Shown here: piece after piece, positions 1-10,923 of the stretch
How the letters are laid out: the number at the start of each line of letters is the position of its first letter
Numbering within the stretch: position 1 is the first letter of the stretch
NCBI GenBank assembly: GCA_016618085.1
Contig: JABLTG010000119.1
Location: forward strand, 1 to 64,000
Direction: 5' to 3'
Source: Neovahlkampfia damariscottae
Taxonomy: Eukaryota; Heterolobosea; Selenaionea; Neovahlkampfiida; Neovahlkampfiidae
Length of the DNA: 64,000 nucleotides
Position numbers and translations under genes: made by a program
Notes under the pieces: model-generated
What the model was told of the DNA's origin: nothing
Databases searched by the model: none
Seen by the model: the letters and a program-made list of their open reading frames with translations, nothing else

Positions 1-190
1 CCCAAACCCAAACCCAAACCCAAACCCAAACCCCAAACCCAAACCCAAACCCAAACCCAAACCCAAACCCAAACCCAAATCCCAAATCCCAAACCCAAAT
101 CCCAAACCCAAATCCCAAACCCAAATCCCAAACCCAAATCCCAAACCCCAAACCCAAAAACTCAAAAACCCAAACCCAAATAACAAACCC
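1..190. repeat. Telomere repeat tract, left chromosome end
   Basis: The tract begins directly with CCCAAA repeats read 5' to 3', the expected orientation for the C-rich strand at a left chromosome end; the G-rich strand is TTTGGG. The first 75 bases or so are regular. The inner part is mixed with CCCAAAT and CCCCAAA variants and fades out around position 190, as is usual for the older, centromere-side part of a telomere. No gene is present. Confidence 0.93.
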
Positions 191-708
191 CCTAGTTTTT
201 GATGTAGTTTTCAAAAAAATAGCTCAAAAGTCCAGATGCAAAATTGATAACGATTGAGCCAATTAAAACCTAAACCTTTAAGAATTTGAAAAAGTGTAGT
301 TTTCCTAAGAGTAAATAAAGAGTGACAAAAGATACAGATTTTACAAATGTGTTATTCATCAGTTCGGCTCAAAGTGTAGCAAAGTATGCTGAACGGCTAA
401 AAGCTGAGTTAATTCACCAGCAATTCTTCAACTCATTTTAATCTCTTGAATAATTGCTTATCTTCCTTCTATAGAACTTTTAGAAAAATGAATGTTTAAA
501 ATAATCTATAATAACATTTGTGATAATTATTTATAAAGTCTTAGTTCCCAACCCTGTTTGTGGTTATTTGAAGCATACAGAATACTCAATGGGTGATCAT
601 TTTTCACAAATCAATAATTCTTTTCTGGATGCTTGTCTTTTAATTAATTGATAAAATGTGTTATTTTTTAATTACCCAAATTGTGTTGGATTTATTCGTC
701 CAATAAAA
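191..708. other. Subtelomeric non-coding stretch
   Basis: About 500 bases of AT-rich sequence between the telomere and the first gene. I see no long open frame, no tandem repeat and no recognisable RNA gene. It may hold the promoter of the DUF4116 fragment that follows. Confidence 0.6.
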
Positions 709-1074
709 ATGCTTTCAAAAAAAGAAGTTTTGAAAGAAGTAAAACAGGATGGTCTTTCACTTCAGTTTGAATCCAAAGAATTACAAAATGATAAAGAAGT
801 AGTTTTAGAACCAGTAAAACAGGATGGTTATTCACTTCGTTATGCATCCAAGGAATTAAAAGAGAATAAACAATTCATTTTGGAAATAGTAAAACAAGAT
901 GGTAATTCACTTGGATATGCATCATCTGAATTAAAAGAGGATAAAGAAATTGAATGTATATCTAAAAAATATTTCAAATTCATCAGAGAAAATTCTACAT
1001 ACAATGTTATTTTTCACTTTAAGTATTCAAGTGAATATAATATTGATGAAAATCCATCAAACAAAATATTATGA
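709..1074 (+). CDS. Short DUF4116-type repeat protein, probably truncated
   Basis: From the first ATG in frame (709) the product has about 121 residues. Its first 80 residues are three units of about 25 residues of the form VLxxVKQDGxSLxYASxELKxDKE, the signature of DUF4116 repeats found in many protist and giant-virus proteins; their function is unknown. DUF4116 proteins are usually much longer. Here the repeats are followed by about 40 unrelated residues and a stop, and an overlapping plus frame stays open to 1138. This subtelomeric copy may therefore be a shortened or decaying family member. The open frame extends upstream to a GTG at 658, but that is not a normal eukaryotic start. Confidence 0.6.
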   Translation: MLSKKEVLKEVKQDGLSLQFESKELQNDKEVVLEPVKQDGYSLRYASKELKENKQFILEIVKQDGNSLGYASSELKEDKEIECISKKYFKFIRENSTYNVIFHFKYSSEYNIDENPSNKIL

Positions 1075-1226
1075 ATTTAGAGAATATTTTACTGAATATT
1101 TTCCGTTTGTATTCTTTAAAGAATTTGATATGAATTGAATTACCTGGATGTGTGACCCAGAAATAAAATATAAACTGTCAGATGGAAATAAATGGTCGAA
1201 TTTATTTGTAGACTGGAAAAAAATAT

Positions 1227-2529
1227 TTATCTTCTGAATCTTCTGACTCTTATTGTTTTTCTTTTGTTTGAGGATCTTCTTTTTCCAATTATTTTTCTTT
1301 TGGTTGAATGTGTACCAGTTTTGAAGTAAGCATATTGAGTAGTACATTTAAGAGCACATTTTTTTCTATCAGTTGCTTTTGCACATGAATCAATACAACT
1401 TTTGAATTTTGGGACCTTTATGACAGCAGCAGGATTTCTTTTCAAATCATGTCTGAGTAAATCAACATTTCTTTTTGAAGAACCTGCACGATTTCCTTTA
1501 TGATCAACATAACCTTTGTATGGACTTAGAATAAATTAATGAAGAAATTTTAATTTACTCGTAATGAATTGCGATTCCATTTCTTCTCCAAGCACCTCTA
1601 TAGTATCTAAGACCGAGTTTCCTTGCTTCTTTTTTTCTTTGACGTGAATTGTCACATTTATGGTCTTCAGTACATCTTCTATTCTTCCAAATGCAATTTT
1701 TGTCACCGTGATGATCTGCATATGATTTTTCACAAACTGACTTCTTTCTGTTTGATTCTTTTAAGAAACTGTTAATTTATAAAGGAAACTTACTACATCT
1801 TCCAGGTGAGCCTTTTGGTGCACACCATAAATATTCTTCTTTTTTTGAAACATAAAATTTTGAAGGTAATCCTGCTTTTCTCAAAGCTTTTTTTCTCCAT
1901 CTGTTTATTATTAATTTTACAATTTTAATTTACTGTGGTTCAACAGCTTTTTCTTTTGGACATTTTGGGCAAACTGAACCAAAAAGTGCAAAAGCATTAA
2001 AAGTGTTGTCTCTACAAACCATACCAGCTTCACATCTGTTTTCTTTTTTGTTCCACCAACAAGCATGATCTCCATGACCTGGGTAATCTGCGTAATGACC
2101 GTTACAAGTACGTTTGGTTTGATATTTACATCCCCAAACAGTTGGAAGTCCATGTTTTGGACAACATCTGAGTTTACATTTATTTCTTTGAACAGCGTCA
2201 CCAATAAATCCCATTACAGAAACAAATCCACCTAAAACTGCTCCAGCAACTGATCCAACAACATTTGAAACAACTGTTGTCACAATTTTTGTTGCCAATT
2301 TTGCACCAATTTGAGCTCCTAAATCTTTTTTGCTTGAGTCAAAGTTAATTAAAACTGAAACATCTTCTCCACTGTTGATGGCTTCAAAAGGTGTGACATC
2401 AAGTGCTTTGGCAAGACTGTTGGTGTATTTTTCAAGAAGTTGTTCTTTTGTTTCAAATACTTCTTCTGTTTTGACAACACAAAGTAGGAGAAAGCATATC
2501 ATTATTCCTGAAACAAATTTTGTCTTCAT
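1227..2529 (-). CDS. Secreted cysteine-rich protein with basic C terminus, 399 aa
   Basis: Four exons (2529-1934, 1900-1794, 1757-1559, 1524-1227) joined by 33 to 36 nt introns give one open frame. The start at 2529 begins a clear signal peptide (MKTKFVSGIMICFLLLCVV). Next comes a small-residue-rich stretch at about residues 85-115, with many Gly, Ala and Val, that could insert in a membrane. A Cys/Trp-rich region follows. It contains a YAD-x-H-G-D-x-x-C-W unit (exon 1) and a related YADHHGDKNCIWK unit (exon 3), so the protein is internally duplicated. The C-terminal 70 residues carry more cysteines and end in a Lys/Arg-rich tail (RKTIRVRRFRR). I do not recognise a named family. A CCAATC box lies about 20 nt upstream of the start. 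An extracellular, disulphide-stabilised protein is likely. A defensive or surface role is only a guess from the signal peptide, cysteines and cationic tail. Confidence 0.75.
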
Positions 2530-3283
2530 CTTTTGTCTAAAAATGTGATCCAATCAAGCCTCTTCTACTATTAAAATGTGAACCAATGGGAGACAAATTA
2601 CCTTTTTTGATGAATTTTCAACAGAAAAATTACAACGAACAAACAAAATGTGTTGGTCAATGCTTAAACAAGTCAAAGAGAAGTTCAGTGACAAACTAAA
2701 AATAGGTAATGCACTAAGTATAAGTAAGTTGGATTGAATCAGAAAACACATCAAAAAAACAGTTTTCCAAAACGAAACTGCAGATTTTCCTTTTGTTTTT
2801 TTTTTTACACTAAGAAAACAAAAACTAAAGTAGAGTTCCAAGTACAGTCCAAAGTTGCTTAAAAAGCATCAAGACACGATTTCTTGTTTCAAATCGAAAA
2901 GTGAAGAAAAAAATTTGCAAGAAGAGAAGCTAAAGATTTATCAAGGAAATTGATATCTCCTGTTTTGAATTTCACGTTAGTCATGCTTAAATATTAACAA
3001 AAAGAAAAAACAATAGAAAGAAATTAAGTACGAGACATTTCGTCTTTAGTTTTCTTGAAGGTTAAAATTGAAAATCATGATTTAGAAATTTTTTCACTTC
3101 TGAAATGATTATTAAAGTAATTATTGATTATTAATCACAAAGAGGACTCAGAAAAAATTTCAAAGTTAAATATCTCAATCATTTCACAAAACACCCAAAT
3201 TCGGAAGTTTTTCGATGGACATTTTAGGCTTACAATTACTAAATTGGTGATTTTTAAGTTAACAAATCAGATCAATTCTCAAA
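2530..3283. other. Divergent intergenic region
   Basis: About 750 bases between two divergently transcribed genes. CCAATC at 2550-2555 sits just before the minus-strand start at 2529. No similar box was seen close to the plus-strand cyclase start. The short open frames here are low-complexity and I do not regard them as genes. Confidence 0.55.
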
Positions 3284-6200
3284 ATGAGCACAACAAACGA
3301 GTCATCAACTTCTGCTTTTTCAAACTCAAATGATGCTTACCTCTTTTCTTTGGAATCAAAGGTCATGGAAAAGTTTTATGTCATCAGCTCCAACTTACCA
3401 TCAGGAAGAATTTTAAGCGGATTCACTTTACTTTTCAGTTTAATTCAAACGTGTTTGCTTGGATTTAACCACACATTCAACTTTGGATTCTACACAAATC
3501 AAGTGTCCAAGTATTTTGGTTACGCTTCAAGACAATGGATTTTCGATGAATACGATTATTCAGTGTTTCAAGTCATAATGGGTGTTTCACTAAGTTTCAC
3601 ACTTATTGTTATGTTTTATTTTATTTATTTTATCAATCAAGAACACTTCAACTGGTCATCATCATTAGAACTATTAGCTGCTTCCATGTTATTTATAATT
3701 AGTCATGGTTTATATGTGCCTTTGCTTGGAATATTCTTAACTGCATTCGAGTGTGATTACAGTACACTAAAACTATCTACATATACACAAATTAGTTGTT
3801 TTCTTTATCCAAATGATGTTTCATTAGCATTTTGCTCTATGGGTTTAGTTATGATAATGGGCATTTCAATTTATCCTCAAATATTGTAAATTATTGTTTT
3901 TCTAACAACTATTTTAGTTTTGTTGATAGATTTCACAAGAATAACTTTTTCAGTTCTTCAGATAATAGATTCTTTTTAATGCTTTTACTCTATCAAACTT
4001 TAATAAGTTTTATGAATGCTTTGATTCCATTGAAATATATTTCAACTTCATTTGGTTTTTTATCAAGTTTATTTATGATTTTATATCTTTTAAGGTATTT
4101 ACCATTCTTCAAAATTTATGTGAATTATTTTTATGGGATTGCATTTTGCTTTGGATTGACTTTCAACTTGACAGCATTGTTATCAGATTCAACTTTCAAT
4201 TTATTTGATTCTGACATTTCAAGTTTATTCCTTTTTTCAATTGTCATCTTTGCTTTGGTTTTTTCGATTTTATTTGGTCTTCGAATTTTATTTTTACATT
4301 TAAAAATCAAAGCAACAAAGAAAAGAGAAAAAAAAGAAACTGGATTTATTGCACAACTTTTAGAATTTTTTTATTCACCACAAGATGTTGACGTTGAAGC
4401 ACATTACGCATTAACAATGTTTGGATTTGAAAAAAGTTGTATTATTTTTGAAAATGAATTAGCACAAAATGTTACATCAAGTCGACTCAAAATATTTTAC
4501 ATTTTATTCTTATTGGAACAAAAATCTGAAAATGCAACTGAAATACTTTCCAAAATTAATAACGCAACAAAGGAATTATCAAAGATGAACTTTTCATTCT
4601 TCATTTTACCTGATACAAAATATTTGAAGCAATATTGTCTTCAAAAAAGGATTGAAACTTCATTGGCACAAAATTTAGGAGAAGAAAATGGGAAAATTGC
4701 TTTGGAATTAAGAAAAGCGGATAAATCAAAAAGAAATTATTTTTACTGGATATGTAAGTACTGGAGATGCATTGAAACTGGAAAATTCAAACCTTACCAA
4801 CTATCAGCCGCTGTTGCTTCAATCAATCATTATGAAAAAAAATGTGATTTTATTTTTCAAACCTTATTGTTGGATTTTCCAAATAATGTTTCGGTTTTAA
4901 GAACTTATGGGGAATATATTGAAGATGTGAAATATCAACATTCAAGAGCAGATCTTTTATATGATAATGCTAATAGATTAGAAGACATCCAATCAAAAAT
5001 TGGGTTCAAATCTTCAAAGAATGACACATTAGAAAGATTAAAAAATAGAATTAAAATGCTTGTCCAAAAGAAAGAGAAAGTAGATCATGTTGCCGAAGTA
5101 ACAGAAGAGAAAGAAATGGAAGAAATTCCAGTCATCGAAGATGTTCCTGAATTGGATGAGTTAAATCAATATAAAATGGAAGTCATTAGGGATAACCCAT
5201 CATCATTGAACACATCATCAGTATTAAATTCGTCTGTCATAATGAAATCTCCAAATTCTCCTCATCGACTGAAATATTCACCTCATAAAACACCTGGAGG
5301 ATCTCCTGCTGTAAAATTCAATGACTTGGATGATGATAATTATTCGGAATCAATTATTGAAAGAATGAAAAGAAAAAGAAGTCATGATTCACAATCATCA
5401 GATCATCAAATGCATGAATTAATGAAAGACACAAGTTTACCAGAAGAAGAAGTTGATTTCAAACAAACAAAAGCAGAAAGATTATTTCGTCAATACAAAA
5501 AAGAAGAAATACAAAATGAATCTCCGATATCCTTTCTAGGTTTTATTATTGTATTGATTTTATTTTTTCTTGTTGCTGTAGCTTCCATTTCAGTTGCTTT
5601 TATTTTTTGTTTCACAGAATTAACTTATATTCAAAATTCAATCCCAATTGTTCGAGAAGTCGGTGATTCAAGAACAGCTGCAGTTTCATTGTCTTATTAC
5701 TCAAGAGAACTTCAATTAAATCATGGAATGGGAAATCAAACTCAAAATCTAATTCATTTGAAACATCACAGAAATGTATTTTCCACTGAAGTTTTGAAAG
5801 TTTATGAACATACATTAAGAAAAGAAAGAATATATCCAATTTGGTCCAATGAGAAATTATTACTTCTCAATCGTACAATTGGAAACACAAATTTCAATTT
5901 AATTGATGGTCATCTATTACTCGTTTCTAAAAGTGAAATGATGACAAATGAATCATTCTTTGATGAGAATACAGCAGAAAATGATGAAATTTTCTTTTTT
6001 GTCAATGTCAATGGTGCTCTGAAATATCCATCAGCTTTAGAATCACTTATGGAGGGTATAAAACAAGAAGAATTTGTTGATCATGCTCTTTTATTTATAT
6101 ATTGTGGAATTTGCATGATTGTCATTATAATTTCAATATTACTTGCAGCAATTTCCATGTGTATTTTATTTTGTTATGAACTGTCATTTCATAGACTTGC

Positions 6201-8241
6201 TTATTCCATCAAAGAGGATAGAATCAAGAAAATCGTTGCAAAATATTCAAAACTTTCTGGTAATGATTCAAATATTGACATAGAAAAAAAGAAAGAAATG
6301 TTTCCTCTATTTGTAACTTTATTTTTCAAACTCCTTGTAATCTTCTTTTTGGGAATTTTTATTATCACAATATTCATGATACTTTTTGGAATTACTCAAA
6401 ACAGTTCAAAAGAAAATATTCAAGAAGTGGATTTTGCTGGAAGGAGAGTTTATGAAATGATACAAATTCAGTTTAGATTATTAGAAATGGAATCAAAAAA
6501 ATCATTTTTTGATTCAAATCAAAACAAAAACATGCTTCAATCAAGTTATAAACTCTTTGATTTATATCATCATGCTTTGAGATACGGAAATCCTGATTTC
6601 GGGATATCAGGTAGTGATGGAGTTATATTAGAAATGGATCAATTGTATTATCGTTCAGCATGTTCTAATAATTCAAATATTGATTGTCTTTCACTTCAGC
6701 AATTATTAATACTCATTGATAAAGGTATTTCAAGTTATCTTGACGATGGAACTTCTGCATCAGAAAGAACTGCAGTTTATCAAGAGTTGAAAGTTCAAAT
6801 TGGAAAATCTATTTCAATTTTAGAAAAATCATTAGATTTATACACCACAGTAAACAAAAATCTTTTTAGTGGAATTGATGCAATTAATCAAATATCATTT
6901 ATTGTCGGAATAGCAGTATTTATTTCACTTTATTTCATTTTCTTCTTTTCATCACCATTTCAATTTAGAGATGAAATATTAAGAAAAAAGAAATTATTAT
7001 TAGATCTTTCAATTCAAGAAATTTATTCATCAAAAGTTATTCAAGAATATTTGATTAGCAGAAAAATTGGAAAAGATTTGAAACATGAAAAAAGATATAA
7101 TTCTTTGCTCAATAATTCATATTATTCAGTCATTGAATTTTCAGATGATTTTACAGTAAATAATGCGAATCATGCAGCAACTCAATTATTTGAAACACCA
7201 TACACATTACTGATTGGAACAAATATCAAAAAGTTATTTGATAAATTAGCTTTGAAATCAATTTTAAATTTCTCACTTTCAAATGATAACTTTTTAAATA
7301 TTGATGTTCAGGCAATCAAAACTCAAAAGAAATTATTGATTCAAATCAATTTATCAATTATCAAAGTTCTAGGGGAAAATAATTCTAATACATATATCGC
7401 ATTCATTCAAGATATTTCTGAACTTTTAAATCAAGAGAAATTATTGAAATTTGAAAAAGAAAAAACAGAAAAATTACTCTTGAATATCTTTCCTAAAGCA
7501 ATTGTAGAACAAAAAATGTTAATGGATAATTCTGAAACTATTGTAGACACATATGATAATTGTTCAATCATTTTTTCGGACATGGTCAATTTTACAGCAA
7601 AGTCATCAGCAATGAATCCAGAAGAGATTGTAAAATTTTTGAATGAAATCTTTGAATCATTTGATGACATTTGTGAAAAATATGGTGTGGAAAAGATAAA
7701 AACTATTGGTGATTGTTACATGGCTGTAGCTGGGGTTCCAAATCTATCAAATGAGCACGCACATCAAATAATGGATTTTGCTATTGAACTTCACGAAATT
7801 ATTGATAGGTACAATGAGAAACACAACTCAGAAATTCAATTTCGAACAGGAATCAATTCAGGAAAAGTTATTGCAGGTGTCATTGGAAAACGTAAATTTT
7901 GCTTTGACATTTGGGGTGATCAAGTGAATATTGCGTCCAGAATGGAGAGCACAGGAATTCCTTCAAAAATTCAGGTTTCTGCTTCAACTCATGAATTGCT
8001 AAAAGATCACTATGAATTTGAAGAAAGAGGTGAAATTAATGTTAAAGGAAAAGGAAAAATGCAAACATGGATTTTCAAACAGAAAAAGGCGTTGGAAATT
8101 ATTTCCAATTCTGATGAAGAAATTTTATTGGAAGAAGAAGTTATTGGAAATTCGACTCCTGAAATCATTGTCCAAGACGAAATATTGAAAAAAAATGAAA
8201 ATGAACCGATGGAATCTCAAAAGGTTGAAGAAATTGAATAA
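3284..8241 (+). CDS. Membrane adenylyl cyclase with TmcB-like and PAS regions, 1,641 aa
   Basis: Two exons (3284-3885, 3918-8241) with a 32 nt intron. The first 350 residues are several membrane segments, followed by a cytosolic helical TPR-like part resembling TmcB-family proteins (about 490-560). Four more membrane segments near 750, 935, 1010 and 1200 enclose two probable extracellular sensor regions. A PAS domain lies at about 1265-1370 and a class III cyclase domain at about 1415-1590. Both metal-binding aspartates are present (FSDMV and KTIGD). Lys in EKIKTIGD and Asp in FDIWGD are the residues that select ATP in adenylyl cyclases, and Asn and Arg of NIASRM are kept. The product should make cAMP in response to an extracellular or PAS-bound signal. 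Large families of PAS-linked cyclases are known from Naegleria, which supports a related host. Confidence 0.92.
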
Positions 8242-8268
8242 TAAACTATTTTTGTAACATATAACTAT

Positions 8269-8295
8269 GATTGGTTCAATTAAAGAACCAATCAA
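8269..8295. promoter_or_regulatory. Inverted pair of CCAAT boxes
   Basis: GATTGGTTC and GAACCAATC are perfect reverse complements separated by 7 bases. The pair lies just after the cyclase stop codon and about 10 nt before the start codon of the next gene. It holds two opposed copies of the CCAAT/ATTGG element seen before nearly all genes of the window, so it is probably part of the promoter of the gene at 8304. Confidence 0.55.
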
Positions 8296-8303
8296 AATTA
8301 AAT

Positions 8304-9108
8304 ATGGGTTTGAGTCAAGTCACGCTTTGTATTGTATTACTTGTTCTTGTATCACTTTGCTTTGCATCTCCTGTCCCTTGTGGGCAATCCATTAGTCCTT
8401 TACTTGAAGTAGACACTTTAGGCCACTGTAGTCCTCAACATACATGTGAACAAAGATGGTAAACATTCAGAAAAATACTCACCTAAAATTCAGTTCATGT
8501 GGTCAATCAGTGTACTTTGACTTAGCCACCTATCTTCGTCTTTATTCTCATAGACAAACTTGGGGAAAGGTTTGTCCTTCAAAAGACAATCTAGCACAAT
8601 GGTTTGAATCTGAAGTCGAAGATGCAGGCAAAAAGTTCGATGGGAGTGTAAAATTTGGTAGAAAGGGAAGAAGAGAATTTATCAAAAAGAAATTGAAAGA
8701 TCTTCTTTCTATTTTCAAAGAAATTCAAGAAAAATTTGAACATATTTGTCAAGGTAAAAAGAAAAGTAAAAAACGGACATTATTTTTTTAGGTGGAAAGA
8801 AACTATCAAATACTGATATCTATGTCTTAAAAGGTATTTTAGATACAAAAGTGAAAAAAAGATTCTTCACCTTCAAAGGACTCTTTGTTAAAGATTTTAA
8901 AAAAAAAATTAAAAAGGCTGCAAAAACAATCTTTGATAAATTCATCAGTAAATTCAGAGGAAAGTCATTTGACTATTGTTCATGTGAGCCATTCTTCAAA
9001 GCAGGTACTGCAAGTCAATACAGTTTATATAAAAACAAATTAGCTCAAGAATGTGCTGCTAAATGTTCAGGTGCTATTGTGACAGAAGAATACTATGAAT
9101 TAGAATAA
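8304..9108 (+). CDS. Secreted Cys-rich protein with cationic helical segment, 243 aa
   Basis: Three exons (8304-8458, 8494-8753, 8792-9108) with introns of 35 and 38 nt. The ATG at 8304 opens a signal peptide (MGLSQVTLCIVLLVLVSLCF, cleaved near ASPVP). The mature part has an N-terminal cysteine cluster (HCSPQHTC, then RCSCGQ), a Lys-rich middle (FIKKKLKDLLSIFKEI), a second Lys-rich amphipathic stretch (FKKKIKKAAKTIFDKFISKF) and a C-terminal cysteine group (CSCEPFF, ECAAKC). I do not recognise the family. In layout it resembles the secreted protein at 1227-2529, although I see no clear sequence match. The amphipathic cationic helices suggest membrane binding; this is inference. Confidence 0.75.
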
Positions 9109-9197
9109 ACCTGTTCATCTTTTTTTTTTTTAAAAAATCATCCAATAATAATTTGTTTTGCTTCATTTTTTTTGATGCACCAAAACTGACTTCAAAA

Positions 9198-10919
9198 ATG
9201 TCCAATTTTGAATCTTTTATAATCCTACATTTTAAAACAAATCAATACATAAAAAATAATAAAAAACAGAAAACTGAAAGTTTCAATGTTATTGAGACCT
9301 CATGGTTAAAGTTTACAATAGAAACACAAAAAAAAAGTGACAAAAAAACTATAGCAATTGTACCAAATTCAAAAAATAAAAAAGTATCAGAAGAATTTGA
9401 AATTGTTGAAACTTTCATTGAGTCATTAGATATTTTTGAAAAATTTTTAAAAGAAGAAAAATCAAAATTTATAATTATAACTGAAAGTTCATGGCATATT
9501 GATAAATGTTGTTCAAAAGAATTATATTTAAAAAAGAAAGAGATTCCAAATCATTTTATTAATTTTTTTGACTTGAGAAAAGAATTTTCAAAACTGTTTA
9601 ATTTAAATTTTAATTTATTCAAAATGATGGATTATTTGGAATTAAAAAATGGTTTACTTTTAAGTGGTGCTGAATACTGTGAATCAATGTCAAATGTAAT
9701 TATAAAGTTATTGGAAAAAGGTTTGAACACTTTTTTAAATTTCTGAAATCTAAAAGGTCATATTTTTGAAAACCCAGAAAGATCAATTTTATCAAGCGAT
9801 TCATCAATTGTAAAATTAAGAGGTTTACCTTGGCAAGTAACAGAAAGTGATATTATTGAGTTTTTTTCTCCTTTAAAAATATCTGAAATTCTATTGGTTT
9901 TATCAACACAAGGAAATTCAACTGGAGAAGCATTTGTATCATTTAATTCTATCGAGACAGCAAAAAATTGTTTTTTAAAAGATAATTGTTATATTGGATA
10001 TCGATATATTGAAATATTCCCTTCATCTCTTGAAGAATTAAATCAATCAAAATCAATGATGAAGAAATCAATTGAAAGATCAAAATCATTTGTTATAAAA
10101 ATGAGAGGATTACCTTTTATCTGTTCAATAGAAGATATATTACATTTTTTTGATGGAATTGATATCATAGAAGATGGTATTCATTTGAGTAAGTTCAAAC
10201 AAAAAATTAACACATTTCTTTATTAAGGTCTAAATGAATCATTTAAACCAAATGGAATTGCATATGTTGAATTTCCAACAAATGAAACATTTAATGAAGC
10301 TTTGAAAAGAAATAAAGAAAGAATGGGTAAAAGGTATGTTGAATTATTTAGAAGTACAAAAGAAGAAATGCTTCAAAGTCAATATTCAACTCCACAATTT
10401 ACACCTTTTATTATAAAATTAGAAAATGTTCCAAAAGAATATGATGAAATATATTTAGCTGAAATCTTTTCAGATTTTAATATTTCACCACAAGGAATTC
10501 ATTTAGTTTTTGATCATTTGAATGAATTTACAGGAGAAGCTTTTATTGAATTTCTGACCATTGAAGATGTTAAAAATTCTTTAAAAAAAGAATATGAAAA
10601 TGAAATGAAAATTAAAGAATCGAGTGGATTTGAATTTTTGATCGCCTGTGGATTGATTGATTCAATTCCTTCAAATTCTGGAAAATTTACACCAAACTCA
10701 ACAAAGTCATTGATAATGAATGGAATTAAAAAAAAGATAAAAAAAGAAGATATTTTTAAATATTTTCAAAACTTTGAATTACAAAAAGACGGAATTGAAT
10801 TTTTAGAAGATGGAAATGCAATTATTCATTTTATTTCAGATCAAGAAGCGCTAAGAGCATTTTTTCAAAAGAATGAAGGTAAAATTGGAAATAATTTAAT
10901 AACACTATCATTTTATTAA
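9198..10919 (+). CDS. ESRP/Fusilli-like RNA-binding protein with degenerate exonuclease domain, 548 aa
   Basis: Three exons (9198-9720, 9757-10188, 10228-10919) with introns of 36 and 39 nt; the first intron has a GTTTGA donor. Residues 1-175 resemble the ERI1/DnaQ exonuclease fold: the tail with INFFDLRKEFSKLF, MMDYLELK and SGAEYCESM aligns with the ERI1 region that ends in HSGIDD. The catalytic residues are missing. There is no DFE motif, GDWD is replaced by ESSW, and the motif III His is Leu. RRM-type domains follow, the first with KLRGLPWQVTESDI and the second with KMRGLPF, as in the hnRNP F/H and ESRP families, then a third at about 378-450 and a degenerate fourth near the end. Dead exonuclease plus quasi-RRMs is the ESRP/Fusilli architecture, a splicing regulator in animals. 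CCAATA lies about 50 nt upstream. Confidence 0.82.
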
Positions 10920-10923
10920 TTTC

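Noticed and set aside
658-708. Upstream extension of the DUF4116 frame from a GTG
   Set aside because: GTG is not a normal start in nuclear genes, and the repeat unit begins right after the ATG at 709.
2554-2841. Minus-strand open frame of 95 residues
   Set aside because: It lies in the upstream region of a secreted protein gene, has no domain and a low-complexity hydrophobic composition. Intergenic noise is more likely.
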